The notes under the pieces: model-generated
What the model saw: only the letters and a program-made list of their open reading frames with translations
The model's database searches: none
What the model was told of the DNA's origin: nothing
Part shown: one piece after another, positions 1 through 12,400 of the stretch
How the letters are laid out: every line of letters starts with the position of its first letter
How positions within the stretch are numbered: position 1 is the stretch's first letter
Translations under genes and position numbers: made by a program
From: Owenia fusiformis
Taxonomy: Eukaryota; Annelida; Polychaeta; Sabellida; Oweniidae
Assembly (NCBI GenBank): GCA_903813345.2
Contig: CAIIXF020000009.1
Location: forward strand, 1,366,001-1,430,000
Direction of reading: 5' to 3'
Length of the DNA stretch: 64,000 nucleotides

Positions 1-322
1 TTTAAGGTCTTAGAATATGTCTTAGAATAAATACACGGATAGTGAGCCTTAGAATGCCTTAGAATGAATTGGAATTTGGAATTTTCATAAACATTAGAAT
101 GTTATAATATTATAATGTTATAAAAATCTTGCAAATACACAAGCTGATCAAATATACAAGATATGCATTACAAGCACGTAAGATAATTGGAAACATTTTT
201 TGAAAATTGAGATTCTGCTTTTCAGTTTGATGCTCTGTCAGTCCATTGTGTCTGTTGTGTTTTGTCAGTCTCATTTCTTGTACCCAGTCAATCATTAATC
301 AATTTATTTAATTCTTAAACAG
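1..322. other. Intron or upstream sequence of the first gene, with short TTAGAAT repeats
   Basis: No coding signal is seen. Positions 1-85 carry several scattered TTAGAAT motifs in both spacing and context like a decayed short repeat. The acceptor for the first visible exon is at 321-322. Confidence 0.5.
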
Positions 323-497
323 GTATTGAAGTGTGCGCCAAATTTCAAATGACACTTGAGAACGCTGCCACTCTTATCGGAAACGGGACAATAAGAACAG
401 ACTACATTAGTGGAACGTATGATATTCTTGATGAGCGTGTAGGTGGAAAGCACGCATATAAACACAATAAACTACCCCTTTGGATTTACCAAAAGAC
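323..497 (+). CDS. Exon: first half of YKH domain, copy 1
   Basis: The acceptor TTAAACAG precedes position 323 and the donor AAGAC|GTAAAG follows 497. The first two bases complete a codon split with an exon upstream of the window; the exon ends with two bases (AC). The peptide runs from IEVCAKFQM through [19 protein letters not shown] to WIYQKT. It shares G-x-Y-D-I and YKH with the second copy at 3321-3653. Confidence 0.8.
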
Positions 498-3400
498 GTA
501 AAGTATTTCAAAAATGTTTACTGATTTCACTCTTATAATTGTTCATCAAATGCTTGTATTACATGCTTATATATAATTTTTCATCTTGTATAACATGCTT
601 ATATATAATTGTTCATCTTGTATAACATGCTTATATTACTAACTGTTGTAATGTTTTGACCTTAGTATACTCCACAGAGAATCAATAAATACACAGTATA
701 AAAACTCAAAAATAACCGGAAAATCAAAATCATAACGAATCATGGGATATCATACAGGTACCCAACTGGAAGCTTTTGGCTTGTTACTCAACAACCACCA
801 TTCCCTGTACTAGGCAGCCAAAGTTGGTTATTGGCATACAATGATAACGTATTATGGCTTGAGTTTACAAACCCAAGGGGCTGGTTCTTCTATAACTATG
901 CAGACGCAGAGTTGACTTTTAATTGTATTCGCATGACAACAACAGCACCACCTACTACAACAGCGCAATCTACTACAACAACGCAATCTACTACAACAGC
1001 GCCACCTACTACAACAGCGCCAACTTCTACAATTACCACAAGTAAATATTATGAAAAAGATTTAATGCTCAAACAATTATAATTCATATAAATATGTAAT
1101 TTAAATGCAGAATGCTTATAAATTGGCTGTTTAAATGTAAATCACAAACACATTCGTGGGATGGAGAAAGAATAAAAAGTAATTGGCAGAAAAACTCAAT
1201 TTTTGTGGAAAGGGAACAAATATTATGAACATTTAAATTATCATTACTCTACCTAGGAAGCGAAAGTAATGGAATTATTGAGCAATAGTTTAGAGGCTTA
1301 TGTATGTATATATTTATGTTATACTTAGAAAAGTAACACGCTCCTCAGCTGATTAGGAAGCAAAGTGTAACTTATTGTAGTAGCAAATCCCGTCACCAAA
1401 TGCATTTTATCAAATCACTCATTTGTTTAACCTCTAAAATAAAACTAATTTGACAACTGGTATTTGAGTATACGAAAGTGTTAGTAATTTGAATTAAGGT
1501 AATCTTGAAAATCTCATATTGACTAGATGCCCTCTGCATATGTGGTATCAGCTTATAAAGTCTTAACTAAGTCCATCAACAGGTATTTGAGTAATTAAAC
1601 AAACATGCATAGAATGGACAGATGGATGGACGAAAGGAATGGTGGACACTTTCTCTATAACCCTATATTAACAAGTACCTGTAATGTATCTGAACTGAAT
1701 ATTCCAACATTCATTCAATCTTCGTCTTCCTAAATCCTACTTTGTATTTGCCCTTTTCAAAATATTCCAGCCAGTCTAGATGAATGTGCGGTTGGTAGTG
1801 ACAACTGTAGTCCCAATGCAACATGTACTGACACAATTGCATCATATGAATGTACCTGTAAGCAAGGTTTCCAAGGAGACGGAATTACCTGTGAAGGTAA
1901 TTATAGGGTTATCATTTGTATGACAATTAGTGTCAATTATTCGAAAGCACACTAACCATAAAAGGAGAAAACCAAAAAGTAATAAAACACATATTAAGAG
2001 TACAAACAGTCATTACTGTTAAATTTGGTTACATCCCTCTAAAATAGTGAGAAGACAAAGCTATGGATTGTACCATTTCCCTTCAGTAAAAAGTAAATTG
2101 TATGAAATATATAAGTGATATATCATAAACCCTTATGTAAATCAGATGAAGACGAATGCACACAAGACGTGTCCTGTCATCCACAAGCCACATGCGAAAA
2201 TACACTGGGATCTTATACTTGTAAATGTCAAGTTGGCTATGAAGGCGATGGGGTGTCTTGCTCTGACGTAGATGAATGCAAAAGTGGTGAAGATAACTGT
2301 CACCCATTGGCCACATGCGAAAATACAAATGGATCATTCACTTGCGAATGCCCAAATGGTTATGAAGGCGATGGGGTATCATGCACCGATATAGATGAAT
2401 GTGCAGCTGGACAAATGGACGCCCTGATGGAAACACCAGCAGGTTTACCATGCAACTCAGATGCTACCTGTAATAACACACCGGGGTCATATACCTGTGA
2501 ATGTAACCAAGGATTCAAAGGGGATGGAGCAACGTGTGAAGATATCAATGAATGTGAAGATAATATGTGTGGCAAAAATGCAACATGCTTCAATGAGCCT
2601 GGTTCTTATATGTGTCAATGTAATTTGGGATTCAGGGGTAATGGATACATAGCATGTGAAAACATAAATGAATGTGAAGAGATTCAACCGTGTCATACAG
2701 CAGCTAACTGTGAAGACACAATAGGTTCATTTATATGTATATGTAAAGCTGGGTATAGTGGTAATGGAACCGTATGTAACGACATAGACGAATGTAAAAA
2801 TGGTAAAGACAAGTGTGACAGTAAAGCCTCCTGCGTTAATACAGATGGAGGATTTAGATGTATGTGTTTGGAAGGATATAAAGGAGATGGCGTCACATGT
2901 ACAGACATTAATGAATGTGTAGATGGCACACACTACTGTGAATTTAACACTTCCTGTTTGAACACTGTTAATGGTGGTTACACCTGTCCTTGCAAAGAAG
3001 GCTACACTGAAACCACATGTAAAGGTTAGTAATATCATTATAACTATACACTGTTATTATTGACCTTTAAAGTCCACTGTCTCATAAGCTGACATCGGCT
3101 GGTGGTTTTTAGAATATGTATTTATTTGTACCAAATGTAAACCAGTGACACTATAATAAACTATTTTAATAAAAATAAATAAACTATAGAAATATATCTT
3201 AACAGCACCAAGGAATACTCTGTAACCTACAATACTAAAAGAAAATGTTTAGGTTTTACAATTTTCAAAGTTTAATTTTTTGTCTATCCATGCCTATGCA
3301 TTTGGTGGAACCATTTTCAGCTGATTGCGATCATTTACGATTTGATATGTCTGGTGAATTAATGGGTAAGGCTCTAATGGGAATCTATGACATCCAGACT

Positions 3401-6400
3401 AACAAGCAGAATGATCGAGCTATATACAAACACCGACAAGAGGAGTATTACCTGTATAGCTTCTTGAATAGAGGAATATATCACTGGGGGGTTGGAGTAA
3501 CTGTAGACATTAATGGAACCGATGTAATACTGATGTGGGAAAGCACTGAACAGACACCGGTTGATACTGGAATGGACTGGTTTATTTGGAATAATAACAC
3601 CAGCAAGTGGCGACCTGCAGCTATCAAGATAACATGCTGGCCTGATGAAACTGGTACGTTTTTAGTAGTATCTTTATTAAAAATACGAAGGGCGACACAA
3701 CATAACACATACCTTTTTGTAATACCCATTATATTACGAGTCTCAAGTTCACACGCTTGTCCATTTACTGTGTTAGCTATAAATTGATTTGTTAACTTTC
3801 AGCCGTCTGTTGTGAGGATGTCAACGAATGTTTGAATTCAGAATTGAATACATGTGCACTTAATGCTGAGTGCACAAATGTTGATGGCTCCTTTGGATGT
3901 TCCTGTATGCCAGGCTATTCAGGAGATGGTATCATTTGTGTAGGTATGATTCATGTATTGAAAAATAATACATTCCGATAATAGAACACATAATCATGGT
4001 AAATCTTGTATAGTAACGCATCAGAAGATGTCGTTACACTAGTGGTGATATATCAGTATGACAAATGATTTAAGACATTCATATCTATAAATACAATATT
4101 TTTACTATGGACTTATGACTACTTATTTTCTGCATTGTATCCTTTCTGAAATGAAGGGTGTCATAATGCGATGCACGGGGGTCCAACTGTACAAAAAAAA
4201 CACGTTAATTTGAATTTTAAACCAGATGAAAATCAAAGATTGTGAGTCTCATACTGCTCCACCTTCGCTCAAACCTGTGGCATACAAATCAAAAGCAAAT
4301 GCCTTTTTGTTTGTACATTATTTTGTTATACAGAGTCACTCGCAGCGTTTGGGTCACCAGTTGTGAGAAGCGCTTCTCACAACTGGTTATATTTGGTGCT
4401 AGAAATGCAATATTTCCTTAAATAATAATCTGTTGAATAACCTTTTTTCTTTCAGACATTGATGAGTGTGCAACAGGTCATCATAATTGCGATGATAAAG
4501 CAAATTGTAAAAATACTATTGGTAGTTTCATATGTGCATGTATAGATGGTTATGAAGGCGATGGGTTTACATGTTCAGGTAAGAACATAAACTATATTAT
4601 TTTTTGTCTCATTTGCATCATTTGATTATCCATGTTGAACATTATAACTGTAAATTACACAACATGCATATTGTACTAAATGCATGAATGTGTCATTTTT
4701 GGTCTAGATATTGATGAATGTAAAACGGGGACTGCAGATTGTGACACAAATGCAGTATGCTACAATATAGATGGAAGCTTTATATGTTCCTGTAATGAAG
4801 GCTATTCAGGGGATGGTAGAACATGCAAAGATGTGGATGAGTGTAACCCAAGTCTTTTACCATTTCCATCTTTTGGGATGAACGACCCTCTTCCTATTGG
4901 CCCTATTATAGATATTCTTAGAGCATGTGGGGCTAATGCCGATTGCACAAATACCCCAGGATCATTTGAATGTACGTGTCAAGAAGGATTTGTGGGGGAT
5001 GGTTTTAAATGCGATGACATTGATGAATGTTTCGAGAATTCTCACAATTGCCATATTGACGCTGACTGCCAAAATACTGAAGGGTCATATGACTGCATTT
5101 GTAAAGCTGGATATTCTGGGGATGGAACCACTTGCAAAGGTAAACCTATTTGAATTAATCAACCAATCATTCTCAGTTCATTCACATTTTACAACACAAG
5201 TTGGTAAAAGAAGGTAAAACAGAATATAAATCGTCCAATTCAACACAGTGGCTTAAAAGTTCAAGCACAAGACATGCCTATCCATAACGAGGCTGCAAAG
5301 CTGGATAGTAAGAACAGACTGACCCACTATTGTAATCCCTTTGATCTTTTTAGTACTCATAACCATTGCGTCAGCTGTTCTAATGATGACATTTACAATT
5401 TGATGCAAAATCTATTTAAAACATTGTGTGCGGTGTTACGTAGTATTAGTATCATAAGTATCACTTATTATATGTATCATAAGTATCAATTAGTATTATA
5501 ATCAGAAGTAATACTTAGTATTGGTATAATTAATTTGGTAAAGGTATTCTAGATCACGTGCAATATCACGGCTTTGTCAAATGTCACATCCCTATTTGTG
5601 TTCTTATTTCAATAGATATTGATGAGTGTGTTCTAAGAACTGCGAACTGTGACGTAAATGCAGTATGTTATAATACTAGAGGGAGCTTCATATGCACATG
5701 TAACCTAGGCTGGACAGGCAATGGTCGAGAATGCTCAGACATAGATGAATGTAACCCTAGTCTTAATCCATTGCCACCATTTATGATGATGGATCCTATA
5801 CCAATAGACTTTGGGGTTATTGAAACTATTCTGAATGTATGTGGAGAACACGCTGACTGTTTTAACACAGCTGGATCATTTACTTGCCGGTGTCAAAAGG
5901 GCTATAAAGGGGATGGAATGAAATGTGAGGACATCAATGAATGTGAGGGTAATCACGGGTGTGATCCAAATGCTGATTGTATAGACATACCCGGTGATTA
6001 TGAATGTAGATGCACGGATGGATTTGAAGGAAATGGTACAACATGCACTGACAAGAATGAATGTCAAATGGGGCATGGCTGTCATGCCTTTGCAACGTGC
6101 CATAATACTGCTGGTGGATATCAGTGTAAATGTAACAATGGATTCGAAGGCGATGGCTTTGTTTGCATTGATATCAATGAGTGCATGGAGGAATCTGACG
6201 ATTGCCACATGCATGCAACATGTACCAACTCAAACGGATCATTTACGTGCAAGTGTAACATAGGCTATGAAGGGGATGGAATATCCTGTGTAGATATTGA
6301 TGAGTGTGCAGATGGGAATGCTCCCTGTGACACCAATGCACATTGTATAAACATAGCAGGAGGAGCCAAGTGTTTATGTAAAGAAGGATGGACAGGGAAT

Positions 6401-9400
6401 GGGTTTTCTTGCTCAGATGTTAATGAATGTCAAGTTCCAACCACTTGTGATGCAAACGCTAACTGCGAAAACAGCATTGGTTCATATACATGTACATGCA
6501 AAGCAGGATTTACAGAAAGTGGGGCCAAGTGTATTGATGTTGATGAGTGCGATGAACAAATTGATGATTGTAGTGTATATGCACTATGTATTAATAGAAT
6601 CGGGACATACAACTGCACATGTAAAGATGGCTTTTTAGGAGATGGGAAAATATGTCAAGGTAATCTTTTTCAATATGTTGCTGTTGTATGAATTTATTGT
6701 ATTGCATTGCAATTGTTGTTTCAAGTATTAAAATGGCTTTGTATTTGACATATTCGACTTCTGAGGTGGCTTATTGTTGTGACAGTGTTGTAATTCTATG
6801 ATCGAGTTCTAAATAGTTGCAGAGTCCATAGGATTCTTTCTAGCAGAATAGTTCATGTCACAATAACCTAAATAAGCAATTTACTGGTCAATAATGGGGT
6901 ATATTTGACAAGTAACTTTAATTATAGACCAGTTTGTCACAATGGAATATTTCTCTCAGACCACAATCGTAACAATTCTGTGATTTGTGGCAAAATGTGA
7001 CCCATATTTTATTCTGGCCATGGCCAAAGACCTCAATTGTGACATGGTCATATATTATCACATGAATCTAGTGATCAATTATAGAATCTCACCCTGTATT
7101 CCTTAAACATCAAATATGTATATGCATGAAAGCATGATGACTTAGATCTGCTTAACTTTTATTATTGTACACGTATGTATGTTTGTTTTGTTTTTTCTTT
7201 ACGCTTATAGACGTTGATGAATGTGAAGACACTATGTATGCTGATAATTGTCCAGAGAATTCTAAATGTATTAATTACATAGGAGTGTATAAATGTGAAT
7301 GTGGAAAAGGGTTTTTGAGTGGAAATGACGGCACATGTGTTGATATTGATGAGTGCCAGAACAGAGACATATGTAGTGATCGTGCTACAAGTTGTTTTAA
7401 CACTGTTGGGTCCTACATATGTTCAGTGAGAGGAAAGCCAACATTTTCTCCTTCATTGGATGTAAATGGTACATACCCATTATATCAGGCCCTTACATTT
7501 TCAATGGACTGGGTACAGATTATTTCACTATGTCCCTAGATAATATAATCCGTGTTCAATGTCAGCCAGTAAATACTATCTTATTCATTGGGAAATTGTC
7601 AAATGTCATGTAAGCTCCAGTTGAGCTACAACTATGTAAGCACAAATGTCATGTGTAACTATGTAAACACAAGCCCAATAAAGATATACATCCAAAAGAA
7701 TTAAACTTACTACAAAAGTTCATGACGAAAAGCACCATTTCAAACAATGATCTAACATAGAAAGAAACAGTGTCTAAAGCCATACCCGACCACTCAGAAA
7801 TCATTATCACACTGAAAATGTAACCTACTCGATTATATAGGTTGCAGAGTACCCGGACCTCTTGAGAATGGTAACGTTGGAGTTGAAGGATTGACTGATG
7901 AGGAAATTGAAATGGAAGGAGAAAGAAATCTACCAGATGGAAGTATTGCCAACTTCTCCTGCAGAGAAGGTTTTATGTTGTTAGGTTCGAGCTCGCGCAA
8001 ATGTGTTACTGGTATATGGACGGGAGATGATCCGAGTTGCTTTCCAAGTCCAGAAGACACGAGAGGTAAAATTCAGTGCCACAATAACACATAAGTATAG
8101 TCTATAACTATGTATATACGAGAATTTAAATGGATAGAATTTACTATAATTATCTAGTATAAGTTAAAGGTTTGGGTTCATAAGGTCTTCATAAGATGCT
8201 GGTTTATCAAATAATCACGATTGGAATGACGGAGTTCAATGATTGAATCTTATGCGCCAATGTACCATGCCAGTACTAATTAATGTGGTACGACTTTCAG
8301 TCTGGATCTTGTTAATCGAAAACCATTTGAGACTAATGCTACGTACACACAAACTAATATTGTTAACTGGTGATACATGGCTCCATGCTACAGCAATGAT
8401 TCAACGAGTTTACTGCTTTGACATACAAATTTCATAATATAACACATTTCAAAAATTATTTTGTTTTCACTAGAGGAGGGCATTTGTACTGAAAGAAACG
8501 TTTTCGGCATATTTTTTGTACTGGAAATCTACTTATTTTCTAAATTACATATTTCAGTATATTTATACTGATAAATGTACTGACTTTTTTCAGTATAAAA
8601 AATTTAGAACAAATAAGTACTGAAAATATAGCGACTTTTAAAGGACATTTAAAGTACAAAAATGCAATGATAAATATACCGACTTTTAAGAACAATTTTA
8701 AAGAGAAATAAATGTACTGAAAAACATGCTGACCTTTCAATTTAACTTTTTCAAAAACTTAATTCTAAATTTTAAGTATAAAAATGTACTAAAAATTATA
8801 CTGCCTTTATTAAGGACATTTTAGTGCATTTTGGCATTTTGAGGAGATGACATGTATGACCTGGTTGGCCTTGGTACAGCTGGTCATTTTAATAAGTTGA
8901 TTAAACATAACTCTTATAAAATCATTAAGAACAGGATGTGTATGCCATGTATGTATAGATAAAAATGCCCGAACTCATCAAGCTTAAGTTATTTACTAGA
9001 GAGGCTGCAACGAAACATTACATTGGGATTTTGATTGTTCATGACTATTTTGCTTTTTGATCGATCTATTTTTACACAGTTGAAATGTCTCGAGAAAGGA
9101 TTAGACTACAATTAGATTGCATCTATCAAATGAAAAGAAGAACTTCTTGATATTTCTTTAAGGCCAACAATGTCCCAATTTTAAGGTTTCCTGATCAAGA
9201 TGTCTGGAATTACACAGCTCTTGCAAACAGGAGGGACAAAGGAGACCCCCAAAATTGCTTGCTATGTCAGTGTATCAAGTAAATGTTCTAATACATCAAT
9301 CCCTAAGATTGGGGATCAAAATGTCTTCCAGCTTTGATTTGTTTTATTATGGGGAATAATTATATATATATTATATTTTATATACACTTTATTGTAAAGT

Positions 9401-12400
9401 TATTCTAGGCCTCTGGGTAAACAGCCACGATAACTTGAACCGTTTAACCCAAGCTGGTATTTCAAACAGAGAGGTTAAATGCAGTTTCTCTCTTTTCTAG
9501 TTTGTATTCAATTTGAGCCACCAAGGCATGCAGAAGTTGCATTTACAAACGATGGCATATCCGAAGGGAGCACAGTGACAATATCGTGCAAGAAAGGATT
9601 CAAGCTTAAGGGGACTGGTATTAAAACATGTGTGAATGGATCTTGGATTGGTGCAGATGTCTTTTGTAAAGGTATATGTCTTTTTGATATATCATGATCT
9701 ATAATTCTGATTAATTTTAGCAAACACCCTGAATATAAAATGACTTTGTAATGCTCATAATGCTAAATATTAAGCATAGCAAACACCCTGAATATAAAAT
9801 CACTTTGCAATGCTCATAATGCTAAATATTAAGCATAGCAAACACCCTGAATATAAAATCACTTTGTAATGCTCATAATGCTAAATATTAAACCTGCACA
9901 TCGCTCCAAAACGCAATATGTTGACATATATTGTTTTTACATTTTTAAGCTCTAATATAAAGTTTATGTAAATAAAAATTGTTTTTTTCTGCGTTATATC
10001 AAAGAACAATCATTTAGTTTAAAAAAATAAAAAGGCGAATGCGGGATTCAACCCGGGCCTCCCGCGTGCTAAGCGAGAATTGTACCCCCAAGACCACCGT
10101 CTTCTTATGAATGTATGAAGTAATTAAACGCTACTTATTTTGAATGCTATGATTCGGAAGTGACGTCACGTTCTTCATTTAGAAACTTTTCCAAAATCAT
10201 ATCGTCGGCGCCGATCGAAGCAATTCAATGAATAATCTTTGAAATGACACATTTATCGTAAGTATTTCTACACAAGATTTACCCCCATTTGTTCATCATT
10301 CTATAATCTTTCATTAAGCTCAAAATGATAAAGTTCACCCCCGAAACAACCCAAGATTGCGTTACGGAGCGCAGTCCAGCTTTAAGCATAGCAAACACCC
10401 TGAATATAAAATCACTTTGCAATGCTCATAATGCTAAATATTAAGCATAGCAAACACCCTGAATATAAAATCACTTTGTAATGCTCATAATGCTAAATAT
10501 TAAGCATAGCAAACACCCTGAATATAAAATCACTTTGTAATGCTCATAATGCTAAATATTAAGCATAGCAAACACCCTGAATATAAAATCACTTTGTAAT
10601 GCTCATAATGCTAAATATTAAGCATAGCAGAAACCCTTAATATGAAATATTGTAATGCTCACAATGGTATGTACAATAAATAGCAATCGGCCTAATATGA
10701 AATCGCTTCTCTGTAATGCTCATAATGGTATGTACAATAAAAAGCAAACACTCTTAACATGAAATCACTTCTTTGTAATGCTCACAATGGTATGTACAAT
10801 AAATAGCAATCAGCCTTAATATGAAATCACTTCTTTGTAATACTCATAATGGTATGTACAATACACAGCAAACGCCTTTTATATGAAATCATTTCTTTGT
10901 AATGATCATAATGGTATGTACAATAAACAACAAACCCTCTTAATATAAATTAACTTTTTTGTAATGCTCATAATGGTATGTACAATAAACAGCAAACACC
11001 CTTAATATGAAATCACTTTTTGTTATACTCATAATGGTATGTACAATAAAGAGCAATCGGCCTTGATATGAATTTATTTCTTTGTAATGCTCATAATGGT
11101 ATGTACAATAAACAGCAAACACTCTTAATATGAAATCACTTTTTTTGTAATACACATAAGGGTATGTACAATAAAGAGCAATCGGCCCTAATATGAAATC
11201 ACATTTTTGTTATTGTCATAATGGTATGTACAATAAACAACAAACACTCTCAATATGAAATCACTTTGTTGCAATGATCATAATGGTATATACAATAAAC
11301 AGCAAACGACCTTAATATGAAATATTTATATGTACAATAAATATAGCCAGAGAGCTGTTTTCAATTATGGGTATATGCACTGTACCATTGTTCTGAAAAC
11401 ATGTATGCTATATTATCCTATGCCAAGTAGAGTTTTATCCCGTATCCTGATTCTGAGGTTTTCATATCCAGAACCTCCATATCTCCCGCCATATCTCCCG
11501 CTTCGATGCATATCTTCCCGCTTCCGGTGCATATCTTCCTGCTTCCGGTAATGCAATAAAATGACTTTGCATATGAATGATTTGTTTATTTTTACACCTT
11601 GTACTATTGAAATGGCCATATGCCCCTGAAAACTCTACTTGGTATAGGATAAAGCAATTATGTACGGTCGGTTTGGCTATTGGGTTCATCCCTCCCTACG
11701 GTCCCTCAGGTAGATATGCTCTGGATAAACCCCATATCCAAAACCACCCAGTACATAACCCTTATATACGTTCGTGGCTCTACACGTATTTATGTGCCAT
11801 AACTACGCGAATCATATTAAGATGTCCATCATTGCTGAGAAAATATTGTCTAGCTTCACGCACTTGTGACTCAAAACAAACTAATTGTATTATCATTTTT
11901 AAATTATCCATTTGGCAGTCAATCGAATATTATTAGAAGGTAAGTTTTACAAGAAGGTAACGAGATGTACAATTAATCCTTGCAATATATCGTATTAAAA
12001 CCCATAGTGTGAGATACTTGATATAATGTGTTTTCAAATATCTACCAATGTTGCAGATATATAAATAAAATATCACATGAAATAACATGCACACTTTATA
12101 TCAACGTATATACTGGTGAATTGTGAGAACTAAACCACGTTAATTAAGTCGTTACCACCCCCCCACATACTGCATGCTGCCTATTCCCACATCCCACATC
12201 CCTTAACCCACACCCCTACCCAAACACATTGGAGATCCCATCCCAAATAAAATCATATTTTGTCATATGTTAAAGTTAACATTTAATATAAGTAATAATT
12301 ATAAGCTGGTGGAAAGAACATAATTGAATTACTAATATTGTTGTACAATGTGTAATAATTTCTCATTATCAATGATGTTTGCAATTTTCATGATTTCTGA

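Larger units (their letters stand above)
9721..11320. repeat. Minisatellite array, 59-62 bp units, interrupted by a mobile element
   Basis: From 9721 to 9891 and 10382 to about 10625, 59-bp units starting CAAACACCCTGAATATAAAA are nearly identical. From about 10625 to 11320 a diverged family of 60-63-bp units (GGTATGTACAATAAA...ATGCTCATAAT) continues. The two types share AATATGAAATCACTT and GTAATGCTCATAATG, so they have one origin. The array fills the intron 9672-12563 of the first gene. Open frames inside it are repeat artefacts. Confidence 0.9.

Noticed and set aside
2083-3038. Open frames antisense or shifted to the EGF exons
   Set aside because: They are by-products of Cys-rich repetitive coding sequence. 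The EGF frame explains the region and its splice sites fit.
10034-10103. Functional tRNA-Ala(AGC) gene
   Set aside because: The body is tRNA-Gly-like and the acceptor strands do not pair, so it is reported as a tRNA-like part of a mobile element.
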